DNA of 64,000 nucleotides from Candidatus Saccharimonadota bacterium (lineage in GTDB: Bacteria > Patescibacteriota > Saccharimonadia > Saccharimonadales > Saccharimonadaceae): NCBI GenBank assembly GCA_017406405.1, contig JAFQYO010000003.1:1-64000 (forward strand). The letters run 5' to 3'. Made by a program: the position numbers and the translations under genes. The notes under the pieces are model-generated. The model was given only the letters and a program-made list of their open reading frames with translations, was not told where the DNA came from and searched no databases. How positions within the stretch are numbered: position 1 is the first letter of the stretch; each line of letters starts with the position of its first letter. Below, piece after piece: positions 50,448-58,423 of the stretch.

Positions 50448-51203
50448 ATGACTAAATCAGAAAAAAACAAACCCGACCATTCTATCGTCGCTGACTACAA
50501 CGGCTACGATTATAAAAAAATCTTCTGGGAAGACGGAAAACGCGATTACGAAGACCTTGCCGACCGCATGGCAATTCGTAAACTCCTCCCCGAACATATG
50601 GAATCTTTTGTTGATATAGCTGGTGGCTACGGTCGCCTCGCTGACGAATATCTCCCCCGTGCGGAAAAATCCACCATTTTCGACTATTCAAAAACCGAAC
50701 TTGCCGACGCAAAGAAAAAATACGGCGATAAAATCTCGACAAAATCCGGCGACATTTACGATCTCCCTTTTAAAGACGAAACCTTTGACGGGTTAATGAT
50801 GATTCGCGCTACTCATCATTTCAAAGATATGCCGAAAGTCGTCGAAGAACTTTATCGAGTTCTCAAACCCGGCGGGACCGCCGTCATTGAGGTCGCGAAC
50901 AAAAAGACCCTCCCGAAAATGTTCCGTTTCTGGTTTAAAAAATCTTCAGTCAACCCTTTCGATAAAAACCCCTCGAAAATCGACGGCCTAACAATGTATA
51001 ATTACCATCCTAAATACATCGAAGACCTCTTTAAAAAACAAGGTTTTAAGATAGAAAAAGTCTTGTCTGTCTCGAATTTTCGTTCCGCAAAGCTAAAGAA
51101 AATTTTCGGAACAAAAACTCTAGGAAAAATGGAAAACGTCGCCCAGTCCGCTCTCGCCCCAATCCGCTTTGCCCCCTCGATTTATTACAAACTAAAAAAA
51201 TAG
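50448..51203 (+). CDS. Class I SAM-dependent methyltransferase
   Basis: 251 residues. FVDIAGGYGRLADEYL is motif I (with IAGG rather than the common LGCG), DLPFKDETFDGLMMIRATHHF spans motifs II-III and VLKPGGTAVIEVAN follows, as in Methyltransf_11 proteins. The substrate is unknown; a lipid, quinone or glycan carrier is possible. It is monocistronic. Confidence 0.88.
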   Translation: MTKSEKNKPDHSIVADYNGYDYKKIFWEDGKRDYEDLADRMAIRKLLPEHMESFVDIAGGYGRLADEYLPRAEKSTIFDYSKTELADAKKKYGDKISTKSGDIYDLPFKDETFDGLMMIRATHHFKDMPKVVEELYRVLKPGGTAVIEVANKKTLPKMFRFWFKKSSVNPFDKNPSKIDGLTMYNYHPKYIEDLFKKQGFKIEKVLSVSNFRSAKLKKIFGTKTLGKMENVAQSALAPIRFAPSIYYKLKK

Positions 51204-51241
51204 CCGAATTATTCTTAGCTTTAAAACCTTTCCAAGAAAAA

Positions 51242-51262
51242 TCCCCCGCAACCCGCGGGGGA
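51242..51262. terminator. Terminator between convergent genes
   Basis: TCCCCCGC pairs with GCGGGGGA around a 5-nt loop. On the minus strand it is followed by ATTTTTC, so it serves mainly the gene ending at 51306. Confidence 0.78.
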
Positions 51263-51305
51263 ACGATATTGTTGCCCTCTTGATTGTTTAAAACCTTTTA
51301 ACAAT

Positions 51306-51998
51306 CTATTTTTTAAACTCAGGGTCAGCTAACAAATCTGCCATCTCGACGCCTTTTTCATAACTTTTGTTTTCTAGAGATTTTAGAATCTCGTCGCGTA
51401 TATCGTTTATCGAAGATAGAATAGACATTACTTGCTTTATTGACTCGTTTTGTTCTTCTCTAAGTTTATCCAGAGCCTTTTCTCCATACAAATCGAGAAC
51501 CGTTTCAAAGTTTACGAGTTTTATCTTTTCGGCGACCAAATCATCCGCATATCTCTGTAAGGTTGGCTGGAGATGATAAAACCTTTCGAGCTCATTTTTC
51601 TGAATCATCTTTACTACATCAGCCAGCTTTATCTCAGTCCCATAAATCGCGTCATAAATACAGTTCAGTCTCCCAAAGCGATAAAAACTCCAATCCTTAA
51701 TGTTTTTTAGATTTTTCAAAATCCTCTTGCCTTCTGGGGAAATTCGCCCATTTGCCTCGCGATACCTCGCCTTTGTCTGTTGCTTAAACAACTTCAGCGG
51801 AAGATAAGGATTATAATAAATAGAAAACATGGACGAATCTGGCATCAGTTTGAGTTTCTTCAAGTCCGATTTTAGAATTGCCTTTTCCCGAAACTCCTCG
51901 TCCGTGGCTAAAAACGTCTCAGCCACCATATAAGAATAAATCATCGCAAACAAACAAATGAACACTAGAATAATAATCGCTCTAAAAATCAAAGTCAT
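51306..51998 (-). CDS. Membrane-anchored helical protein of unknown function
   Basis: 230 residues from MTLIFRAIIILVFIC. One N-terminal membrane helix is followed by a long charged helical domain ending in a coiled coil (NESIKQVMSILSSINDIRDEI). No family recognised. The start at 51998 lies 8 nt after a strong GGAGGTG site; an ATG two codons earlier lies too close to it. Confidence 0.68.
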   Translation of the reverse strand: MTLIFRAIIILVFICLFAMIYSYMVAETFLATDEEFREKAILKSDLKKLKLMPDSSMFSIYYNPYLPLKLFKQQTKARYREANGRISPEGKRILKNLKNIKDWSFYRFGRLNCIYDAIYGTEIKLADVVKMIQKNELERFYHLQPTLQRYADDLVAEKIKLVNFETVLDLYGEKALDKLREEQNESIKQVMSILSSINDIRDEILKSLENKSYEKGVEMADLLADPEFKK

Positions 51999-52052
51999 CA
52001 GCATCACCTCCAAATCTTGACCCTCTCTATTAAGATGCAACAACTATCAAAA

Positions 52053-52081
52053 ATAGTACAATAATAACCATAAAAAGTCAA
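52053..52081 (-). promoter_or_regulatory. Promoter of the membrane-anchored helical protein gene
   Basis: Minus strand TTGACT at 52081-52076, 17-nt spacer, TACTAT at 52058-52053. A leader of about 50 nt with an SD site follows. Confidence 0.7.
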
Positions 52082-52093
52082 TCTTCTGTTCTG

Positions 52094-52801
52094 CTACCGC
52101 TCTTCGCTCTTGGTCTCTTTTTGTCTTGTTTCTCTTACAATTCTCTCAACTTCTTTAGCAACACCTTCTCCTCCGTCGATTAGCCTTGCCTTCGGGAAAA
52201 ATCTTTGGATTTGCTCTCGAATCAACGGATAATGTGTGCATCCTAAAACCACCGCCTCTACCTCGTCCGATCCCTGTTTTTCTAAAATTTTGAGCGCGGA
52301 CGAAAGTTCCGACATTCCCGAACTTTTCTCCCCCTTAGAAAGGGATTTTTCAATCGCCTTCGCGAGCCCTGGACAGGGAATAACCTTTACTTTCTGTTTC
52401 GGCTTTTTGTTATTTTTAATTAACTGAAACGTTCTCGGAGCCCTTGCCGTCCCCTCTGTCGCAAGCAATACAATCTTCGCTTTCTCTGAACTTTCATCGC
52501 AAGCCTTTTTTATGGCCGGCTCAGTTCCTACAAAGGGAACAGAAGGAAAAGTTTCTCTTAAAAACCCTATCGTTTGAGTCGTTGCCGTATTACAGGCCAC
52601 GACGATTATCTTCGCCCCTTCTCGAATCAACCCCTCCGCAATTCCTGAAACAATTCTCTGAAGCTCCTCTAAAGTCTTTTCTCCATACGGGCAATTTTTT
52701 GAGTCCCCAACATAAATATATTCTTCCTCCGGCAGCTTCTCCTGAATCGCCGCCAATACCGTCTTTCCCCCCATCCCAGAATCAAATACACCAATTTTCA
52801 T
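52094..52801 (-). CDS. murI: Glutamate racemase
   Basis: 235 residues, slightly short for MurI. FDSGMGGKTVL, YVGDSKNCPYGEKT, VVACNTATT (first catalytic Cys) and VVLGCTHYPLI (second catalytic Cys) are all present. It makes D-glutamate for peptidoglycan. An AAGGAA site precedes the ATG. The tRNA-Arg gene lies 32 nt upstream on the same strand, so the two are probably cotranscribed. Confidence 0.96.
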   Translation of the reverse strand: MKIGVFDSGMGGKTVLAAIQEKLPEEEYIYVGDSKNCPYGEKTLEELQRIVSGIAEGLIREGAKIIVVACNTATTQTIGFLRETFPSVPFVGTEPAIKKACDESSEKAKIVLLATEGTARAPRTFQLIKNNKKPKQKVKVIPCPGLAKAIEKSLSKGEKSSGMSELSSALKILEKQGSDEVEAVVLGCTHYPLIREQIQRFFPKARLIDGGEGVAKEVERIVRETRQKETKSEER

Positions 52802-52833
52802 TTTATTCTTCCTTAAAAAATACCACCTAAAAG

Positions 52834-52908
52834 TGGTAGGGCCGGATGGAATCGAACCATCATTGTATCCTTAGAGGGGATATGTCCTATCCGTTGAACG
52901 ACGACCCC
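52834..52908 (-). tRNA. tRNA-Arg (TCT)
   Basis: 75 nt with encoded CCA; acceptor GGGGTCG with CGGCCCT (G1-T72), anticodon arm TATCC-CCTCTAA-GGATA. Minus-strand TGA-TATAAT at 52919-52924 is 10 nt upstream. Confidence 0.95.
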
Positions 52909-52945
52909 ATTAAAGTCCATTATATCACAGTCTCTAAAAATATGT

Positions 52946-52951
52946 TATAAT
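52946..52951 (+). promoter_or_regulatory. Extended -10 box, leaderless, for tsaE
   Basis: TGT-TATAAT ends 7 nt before the ATG at 52959. Confidence 0.72.
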
Positions 52952-52958
52952 AACCTCA

Positions 52959-53441
52959 ATGATTTTCAAGACCGAATCCGAACTAATTTCTTTTGCGGAA
53001 AAAATTGGGGAAACCCTGACCCCTCCGGCTGTTTTTGAACTTGTTGGCGATGTTGGCGCCGGAAAAACGACTTTCACTCGCGCTCTCGCAAAAGGTCTAG
53101 GAGTTAAGGAGCCGGTCACCTCCCCTTCATTTTCCATTTCGAATCGCTATTTTTTCTCAAAATCCCCTAAAGAACCTTCCTCTTCCGTCCTTATTCATTA
53201 TGATTTCTACCGTCTCGACGACCCAGGCATCATGTCCTCCGAGCTCGCCGAGGCTCTTGAAGACAAAAACGCGATTATCATCATCGAATGGGGCGACTCA
53301 ATAAAAAGCCTCCTTCCTCCATCCACGAAAACAATCTGTTTTAAAATCCTCGATGACAATTCTCGCGAACTTATTTTCTCAAAATCTGCAAAAAACCTAG
53401 AAATTTTAAGCGCTAGTCAAAACTCCGAGGGTCAAAGATGA
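52959..53441 (+). CDS. tsaE: tRNA t6A synthesis ATPase TsaE
   Basis: 160 residues. ELVGDVGAGKTTFTRALAKGLG is the Walker A region, VTSPSFSISNRY and HYDFYRLDD are TsaE signatures, and IIEWGD closes the family pattern. TsaE works with TsaB and TsaD to attach threonylcarbamoyl to A37 of ANN-decoding tRNAs. It overlaps tsaB by 4 nt. Confidence 0.95.
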   Translation: MIFKTESELISFAEKIGETLTPPAVFELVGDVGAGKTTFTRALAKGLGVKEPVTSPSFSISNRYFFSKSPKEPSSSVLIHYDFYRLDDPGIMSSELAEALEDKNAIIIIEWGDSIKSLLPPSTKTICFKILDDNSRELIFSKSAKNLEILSASQNSEGQR

Positions 53442-53770
53442 ATCTCTTTCTTGACACATCCGCCTTTAAAGCCGTTTTAAAACTCGACGAAAAAACCTAT
53501 GAAGCCGAGCTCGGCCGTGAAATGGCCGAAAAATTGCTCGGATTTATTGAAGAAAAGCTGAAAGAAAACAATAAATCCTGGTCCGATATAAAAAGCATCA
53601 CTTTCTTCTCTGGCCCTGGTTCCTTTACTGGTCTTCGTATCGGCGCCGCAGTCGTCAATACTCTCGCTCACGAACTAGACATCCCCCTTTACGATCATCA
53701 CGGAGAAAAACACGAAATTATCCTCCCGGATTACGGTCGGCCCGCCCGAATTACTGCGCCGAAAAAATAA
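53438..53770 (+). CDS. tsaB: TsaB-like protein, N-terminal lobe only
   Basis: 110 residues; TsaB is usually about 200-230. NLFLDTSAFKAVLKL and SITFFSGPGSFTGLRIGAAVVNTLA are the TsaB N-terminal lobe signatures of the actin-like (ASKHA) fold. The C-terminal lobe is missing, and the frame ends with an ordinary stop before the promoter at 53801. TsaB is a scaffold for TsaD and TsaE and mainly dimerises through its N-terminal lobe, so a minimal form could still work. Confidence 0.8.
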   Translation: MNLFLDTSAFKAVLKLDEKTYEAELGREMAEKLLGFIEEKLKENNKSWSDIKSITFFSGPGSFTGLRIGAAVVNTLAHELDIPLYDHHGEKHEIILPDYGRPARITAPKK

Positions 53771-53800
53771 GCTTTTCTGCTCAAAAATCCTAAAACATGC

Positions 53801-53806
53801 TATAAT
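53801..53806 (+). promoter_or_regulatory. Extended -10 box, leaderless, for the gene at 53813
   Basis: TGC-TATAAT ends 6 nt before the ATG at 53813. Confidence 0.75.
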
Positions 53807-53812
53807 AAACTC

Positions 53813-54262
53813 ATGGCAGAATCTCCCGACTTTCTTCATCTCAACAACCAAAATTCCCTTCATCCCGGAATGAAAGACGTCATGGGCTCGTCTCACGCCG
53901 AAACTCGCGCTGAGTCTGAGGCCAGAAAGCGTGCCGAGGCCGAGGCAGAAATGGCTCGTTTCGCCATGAGAGAATCTCCCGCCCCCTCCGAACCGCCGAA
54001 AAAATCCTCCGTCCTCTTCGCTGTCCTAACTGTGATTTTTATGCTTATTGCCCTTGCCGGGACTGGTTTTGGCGTCTTTGAATACTTCCAAAACGACTCT
54101 CTCAAACGCGACTATGCCGATCTCGAGCGAGATTATATCGAGCTTAAAGACGAATTCTCTTCTCTTCGCGACTCTTATAATGCCTTGAAATCCTCTTCGA
54201 ATAAATCCTCCTCAAACACAAAAACCTCTCCAAATTCTTCCTCTGACCCCGAAGAAGAATAG
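53813..54262 (+). CDS. Membrane protein with coiled coil and Ser/Asn tail
   Basis: 149 residues. A cytoplasmic part with an Ala/Glu/Arg helix (ETRAESEARKRAEAEAEMAR), one membrane helix at about 65-87, a coiled coil (FQNDSLKRDYADLERDYIEL region) and a Ser/Asn/Lys tail. The general plan resembles the membrane protein at 26026. Function unknown. Confidence 0.68.
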   Translation: MAESPDFLHLNNQNSLHPGMKDVMGSSHAETRAESEARKRAEAEAEMARFAMRESPAPSEPPKKSSVLFAVLTVIFMLIALAGTGFGVFEYFQNDSLKRDYADLERDYIELKDEFSSLRDSYNALKSSSNKSSSNTKTSPNSSSDPEEE

Positions 54263-54294
54263 TCGCCGACCTTTTTTTATTCTTCGCATCGTGA

Positions 54295-54300
54295 TATAAT
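54295..54300 (+). promoter_or_regulatory. Extended -10 box of rny
   Basis: TGA-TATAAT; the leader to the ATG at 54386 is about 80 nt and contains a hairpin and an AGAGGAAA site. Confidence 0.65.
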
Positions 54301-54340
54301 AAACTCGGAATATTATTAATTTGATTTTATTTGTTAACCC

Positions 54341-54364
54341 GTTCGCGAGAGTCATACCGCGAAC
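54341..54364 (+). promoter_or_regulatory. Hairpin in the rny leader
   Basis: GTTCGCG and CGCGAAC form a perfect 7-bp stem with a 10-nt loop, between the promoter and the ribosome site. There is no T run, so it is not a terminator. Confidence 0.6.
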
Positions 54365-54385
54365 AAAACAACTAGAAAGAGGAAA

Positions 54386-55903
54386 ATGGAAATAATAGCC
54401 ATTGTTGTCGCGGGAGTTCTCGGCCTGGGAATTGGCGCTGGCGGCATTTTTGCATACAATAAGAAAAAAGAAAACGGCGGAAAAAACAAAGCCGACGACC
54501 TAATCCGGAAAGCAAAGCACGAAGCCGGAGACATCGTTCTTGAAGCAAAAAAAGAAGCTTCCGAAATCTCATCAAAATCCGCCGCCGAAGAGGCTGATCG
54601 CCGGAAAGAATGGAAACGGACCGAACATCGTCTCGCCGAGCGTGAAACAGTTCTTGACGGAAAACTCGACCAACTCGAAAAGAAAACCGAAAAACTCGTT
54701 CGTCAAGAAAAAGAACTCGAAGATTTGAAGTCTGAAGTTCGTGAAATCCGCACAAAACAACACGAAAAACTCGAAAAAATCGCCGGTCTGACAAAAGTCG
54801 AAGCTCGCGAAAAACTAATGAAAATGACCGAAAACGACATCAAACAAGATCTCGTTGCCCTCGTGAACAAAGAACAAAAAGAAATAAAACATGACATCGA
54901 CGAAACCGCCCAAGCAATTCTTCTTACGGCGATGGAACGTATGTCCTCCGAAGTGACTGCCGACCGAACTATCACTGCCCTGAAGCTTCCTGATGACGAA
55001 ATGAAAGGCCGCATTATCGGCAAAGAGGGAAGAAACATCCAAGCCCTCCAACGTGCAACCGGTGTTGATATTATCGTCGATGATGCCCCCGGCATGGTTG
55101 TTTTGTCGAGTTTCGACCCGATTCGTCGCCAAGTCGCTCGTTATGCCCTCGAACGCTTAATGAAAGACGGCAGAATAAATCCTTCCTCGATTGAAGAAGC
55201 CGTCGCTAAGGGCGAAAAAGAAATAGAAAAAGAAGTTGTTCGTGCCGGCGAAGATGCTGCCCGTGAAGTTGGCGTCGTTGGTATCCCTCGAGAAATCCTT
55301 CATCTTCTCGGCGAGCTTAAATTCCGCACTTCTTACGGCCAAAACGTTCTCCTGCACTCTATCGAAATGGCTCATATGGCTGGTATGATTGCCGAAGAAA
55401 TCGGTGCCGACAAACGAATCGCAAAAACCGCTACTCTCCTTCATGACATGGGAAAAGCCGTCACTCACAAAATCGAAGGAAAACATGCCGAGATTGGTGC
55501 CGAGCTCGCCAAAAAATATGGTCTTCCCGACGCAGTTGTCCATGCTATCGCCGCTCATCACGACGATATTGAGCCCACAACGCCCGAAGCCCTGATCGTA
55601 AAAATCTGTGACGCTATTTCTGCTGCCCGTCCTGGCGCTCGCAACATCTCCGCCGAAAACTTCGCCGAACGCATGCGCGACTTAGAAAACATCGCCACTT
55701 CCTTCCCTGGAATTGAGAAAGCCTACGCTATTTCCGCCGGCCGAGAAATCCGTGTCATTGTCGAGCCGAAACAAATCGACGATTTAACCGCGCTTAAGCT
55801 CGCTCGCGACATCGCAAATAAAATCGAGGCTACAATGTCTTATCCTGGCGTGATTAAAGTAAACGTGATTCGAGAGACGCGCGCCATAGAATACGCTAAA
55901 TAA
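54386..55903 (+). CDS. rny: Ribonuclease Y
   Basis: 505 residues. An N-terminal membrane helix (2-24), a long coiled coil (about 30-190), a KH RNA-binding domain (MKGRIIGKEGRNIQALQ, about 205-265) and an HD phosphohydrolase domain (HSIEMAHMAGMIAEE, ATLLHDMGKA, AIAAHHDD; about 320-413). It is the membrane-bound endonuclease that starts mRNA decay. The order and length match the family. Confidence 0.98.
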   Translation: MEIIAIVVAGVLGLGIGAGGIFAYNKKKENGGKNKADDLIRKAKHEAGDIVLEAKKEASEISSKSAAEEADRRKEWKRTEHRLAERETVLDGKLDQLEKKTEKLVRQEKELEDLKSEVREIRTKQHEKLEKIAGLTKVEAREKLMKMTENDIKQDLVALVNKEQKEIKHDIDETAQAILLTAMERMSSEVTADRTITALKLPDDEMKGRIIGKEGRNIQALQRATGVDIIVDDAPGMVVLSSFDPIRRQVARYALERLMKDGRINPSSIEEAVAKGEKEIEKEVVRAGEDAAREVGVVGIPREILHLLGELKFRTSYGQNVLLHSIEMAHMAGMIAEEIGADKRIAKTATLLHDMGKAVTHKIEGKHAEIGAELAKKYGLPDAVVHAIAAHHDDIEPTTPEALIVKICDAISAARPGARNISAENFAERMRDLENIATSFPGIEKAYAISAGREIRVIVEPKQIDDLTALKLARDIANKIEATMSYPGVIKVNVIRETRAIEYAK

Positions 55904-55910
55904 CCTTTTC

Positions 55911-55937
55911 TTAGCACTCTTGCATTTCAAGTGCTAA
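55911..55937 (+). promoter_or_regulatory. CIRCE operator of dnaJ
   Basis: TTAGCACTC-N9-AAGTGCTAA, one mismatch from consensus. It lies directly upstream of the -10 box at 55943-55948, covering the -35 region. Confidence 0.92.
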
Positions 55938-55942
55938 TTCTG

Positions 55943-55948
55943 TATAAT
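55943..55948 (+). promoter_or_regulatory. -10 box, leaderless, for dnaJ
   Basis: TGTATAAT ends 6 nt before the dnaJ ATG at 55955. Confidence 0.78.
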
Positions 55949-55954
55949 GGTTTT

Positions 55955-56872
55955 ATGTCCAAACGCGATTATTATGAAATTTTAGGAGTCGGAAAAACCG
56001 CCTCAGATGATGAGATAAAAAAGGCTTATCGAAAGCTTGCGATAAAATACCATCCTGATAAAAATCCTGGCGATAAATCCGCTGAAGAAAAATTCAAAGA
56101 AGCGACCGAAGCTTACGAAGTTTTGAGCGACAAACAAAAACGTGCTCGCTATGACCAGTTTGGTCACGCCGGCGTTGGTTCCGACGGCGGCAATCCTTTT
56201 TCTGGTGGCGGGAACCCGTTTGGTGGCTTCAACTTCGGTGGCCAAAGCTTCAACTTTAATTTTGGCGGCGGTGGACTTGATGATATTCTCGGCGATATCC
56301 TTTTTGGAGCCAGCCGAGGTGCTCGTCGAGGAACTCCCCGCGGTTCCGATCTAGAGACTCAAGTCGTGATTGACTTTAAAGAGTCGATTTTCGGTACGAC
56401 CCGCGAAATAAAAGACCCGACTTCAGAAAAAAACATAAAAATAAAAATCCCCTCCGGAATTGACGACGGCATGGCGATTCGTCTTGCTGAAAAAGGTGGC
56501 GAAGCCCCGAAAGGTGGCAAACGTGGCGACCTCTATATCCGTGTTCGTGTTAACCCCGACAAAAACCTCTCTCGCGAGGGAGACATCCTCCTTTCCGAAA
56601 CCCATGTTTCGATGGTTGATGCTGCGCTCGGTTGTGAAGCCGAAGTCGAAACCGTCGACGGCCCCGTCACTATGAAGGTCCCCGCCGGCACCCAAAGCGG
56701 TACGCCTTTCCGTCTCTCTGGACATGGCGTTCCTCTCCGTCGCGAAGGTGCTCGCGGTCCGCATATCGTCACTATTATCGTTGACACCCCTAAAAATCTC
56801 TCCAAAAAACAAAAAGAACTTCTCGAAGAATTCAAAAATCCAAAAAACAAAAAACACGGTTTCTGGGGCTAA
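55955..56872 (+). CDS. dnaJ: DnaJ-type co-chaperone without zinc fingers
   Basis: 305 residues. The J domain (1-70) has [20 protein letters not shown] and the HPD motif in [11 protein letters not shown] Gly/Phe-rich region (about 72-120) leads directly into the C-terminal substrate domains ([16 protein letters not shown], then [20 protein letters not shown]). The four CxxCxGxG repeats of classical DnaJ are absent, so this is the class B (CbpA-like) layout. The CIRCE operator links it to dnaK. The start at 55955 is set by the -10 spacing; an ATG at 55931 lies within the operator. Confidence 0.95.
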   Translation: MSKRDYYEILGVGKTASDDEIKKAYRKLAIKYHPDKNPGDKSAEEKFKEATEAYEVLSDKQKRARYDQFGHAGVGSDGGNPFSGGGNPFGGFNFGGQSFNFNFGGGGLDDILGDILFGASRGARRGTPRGSDLETQVVIDFKESIFGTTREIKDPTSEKNIKIKIPSGIDDGMAIRLAEKGGEAPKGGKRGDLYIRVRVNPDKNLSREGDILLSETHVSMVDAALGCEAEVETVDGPVTMKVPAGTQSGTPFRLSGHGVPLRREGARGPHIVTIIVDTPKNLSKKQKELLEEFKNPKNKKHGFWG

Positions 56873-56881
56873 AATCTGTGC

Positions 56882-56887
56882 TATAAT
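56882..56887 (+). promoter_or_regulatory. Extended -10 box for the 71-residue protein gene
   Basis: TGC-TATAAT lies 35 nt before the ATG at 56923, which has a strong AAGGAGG site. Confidence 0.6.
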
Positions 56888-56922
56888 ACCTCTTAATATC
56901 ACTAAAAAGGAGGTATCGTCCG

Positions 56923-57138
56923 ATGGAATTTATCAAACAAGCATTGTTAAGTGCAAAAATTTTGACCCCTGGTGGGTATATAAATGATGCTCTTGTCTCG
57001 AACAATGCTTGCGTTTGCGACTCTCACGGAACCGTCACTCATATAATAGAATATGATGCGTATAAAACTGACCTCCTTGTCAGAAACAAAAAAACTGGTC
57101 GATATGATCTCCGAATCAAGCTCCCCTACGTTATGTAG
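56923..57138 (+). CDS. Small hypothetical protein
   Basis: 71 residues with ACVCDSHGTVTHIIEYDAY in the middle and RYDLRIKLPYV at the end; soluble and beta-rich. It has its own promoter and a strong ribosome site, like the 68-residue protein at 25354. No family recognised. Confidence 0.75.
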   Translation: MEFIKQALLSAKILTPGGYINDALVSNNACVCDSHGTVTHIIEYDAYKTDLLVRNKKTGRYDLRIKLPYVM

Positions 57139-57144
57139 GCTCCC

Positions 57145-57173
57145 TTGACGGATAGGGAAAAATAGCGTATATT
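57145..57173 (+). promoter_or_regulatory. Promoter of the tRNA-Met gene
   Basis: TTGACG at 57145-57150, 17-nt spacer, TATATT at 57168-57173; the tRNA starts 10 nt later. Confidence 0.75.
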
Positions 57174-57183
57174 TTTAAAGAGT

Positions 57184-57260
57184 GGTACCGTAGCTCAGCT
57201 GGTTAGAGCGTGGGACTCATAAGCCCAAGGTCACTGGTTCGACCCCAGTCGGTACTACCA
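57184..57260 (+). tRNA. tRNA-Met (CAT), elongator
   Basis: 77 nt with encoded CCA; acceptor GGTACCG/CGGTACT (G1-T72), anticodon arm TGGGA-CTCATAA-GCCCA with an A31xG39 mismatch next to the loop. The body CGTAGCTCAGCTGGTTAGAG resembles elongator tRNA-Met; the isoleucine alternative is assigned to 27019. Confidence 0.88.
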
Positions 57261-57273
57261 CTAAATGACTTAT

Positions 57274-57306
57274 AAAATAGCTCAAATATCCGAGCTATTT
57301 CTTTTT
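57274..57306. terminator. Bidirectional terminator between tRNA-Met and ruvB
   Basis: AAATAGCTC and GAGCTATTT stem followed by CTTTTTC; it overlaps the last codons of ruvB. Confidence 0.82.
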
Positions 57307-58317
57307 CTTCAAATGCTCTCTCGCTTTAACCGTCACGACCCGGCCCTTTGGCGTTCTCTCGAGCAACCCGAGCTGCAAAAGATACGGCTCATAGTATTCC
57401 TCAATCGTCGTCGGCTCGTCTCCTGTTAATGCCGCAATCGTTGTCAATCCGACCGGCCTGTCCCCATAGTTATCTAACATCAGCTCAAGCATATTCCTAT
57501 CCGCCGGATCGAGTCCAAATTCGTCAATCTCCATCAAATCAAGAGCTTCTTGAGTTATTTTTTTGTCAATAACCCCATCTCCATTTACGTCCGCATAATC
57601 CCTGACGCGTTTCACGAGCCGGTTTGCGATTCTCGGCGTAAGTCGACATCTCGTAGCAAGCAATTCTGTCGCGTCCGGAGAAATATCTTTCCCGAGCAAG
57701 TTCGCCGTCCTTGAGACAATCTGTTGTATTTCTTCGAGTTTATAATACTCAAGACGATGTATGATCCCGAACCGATCTCGAAGCGGCCCCGCGAGCGCTC
57801 CCGTTCGGGTTGTTGCTCCAATAACCGTAAAATGTGGCAAATCAAGTCTGACCGATCTCGCCGCCGGCCCTTTTCCGATTACAATGTCGAGCTTATAATC
57901 CTCCATCGCCGAGTACAAAATTTCCTCGACTACACGCCTTAAACGGTGAATTTCGTCTATAAAAAGAACGTCTCCATCCTGTAAATTCGTTAAAATCGAA
58001 GCCAAATCCCCCGCACGCTCAATTGCCGGCCCGCTCGTCACTTTCAAATTCGCATTCAGCTCATGTGCAATCACATTCGCCATTGTCGTCTTCCCCAGCC
58101 CCGGCGGCCCATACAAAAGCACATGGTCGAGCGTCGTCCCATCGTTACGTTTTTTTACCGCTTCTATTGAAAGTTTTAAATTTGTTTTCAGGCGTTCTTG
58201 CCCGATATACTCAGAAAAAGTTGTCGGCCTAAGCGACTTCTCAAAAACCTGTTCTTCTGCGTCTTCCTCGTGGTCGTTTATATCGACCACTCTTTCCGTG
58301 CTTCTCTCAATAGCCAT
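57295..58317 (-). CDS. ruvB: Holliday junction branch migration helicase RuvB
   Basis: 340 residues from [30 protein letters not shown], Walker [19 protein letters not shown], Walker [10 protein letters not shown], sensor [17 protein letters not shown] and the C-terminal winged helix ([23 protein letters not shown]) are complete. It moves Holliday junctions with RuvA and RuvC, which are not in the window. Minus-strand TATAAT 6 nt before the ATG fixes the start and removes a 57-codon upstream extension. Confidence 0.98.
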   Translation of the reverse strand: MAIERSTERVVDINDHEEDAEEQVFEKSLRPTTFSEYIGQERLKTNLKLSIEAVKKRNDGTTLDHVLLYGPPGLGKTTMANVIAHELNANLKVTSGPAIERAGDLASILTNLQDGDVLFIDEIHRLRRVVEEILYSAMEDYKLDIVIGKGPAARSVRLDLPHFTVIGATTRTGALAGPLRDRFGIIHRLEYYKLEEIQQIVSRTANLLGKDISPDATELLATRCRLTPRIANRLVKRVRDYADVNGDGVIDKKITQEALDLMEIDEFGLDPADRNMLELMLDNYGDRPVGLTTIAALTGDEPTTIEEYYEPYLLQLGLLERTPKGRVVTVKAREHLKKKK

Positions 58318-58323
58318 AAAAAA

Positions 58324-58329
58324 ATTATA
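58324..58329 (-). promoter_or_regulatory. Extended -10 box, leaderless, for ruvB
   Basis: Minus-strand TGG-TATAAT ends 6 nt before the ATG at 58317. Confidence 0.78.
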
Positions 58330-58359
58330 CCATATCTTGCTAAAACTCGTAAAACAAGG

Positions 58360-58365
58360 TATAAT
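58360..58365 (+). promoter_or_regulatory. -10 box of the ClpP-like gene
   Basis: TATAAT lies 58 nt before the ATG at 58424; the leader carries AAAGGATGGTGAG. Confidence 0.6.
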
Positions 58366-58423
58366 CCTTCCAAATCTTGGGACAGACCTGGAATTTGCTC
58401 TTTTCAGAAAGGATGGTGAGATT

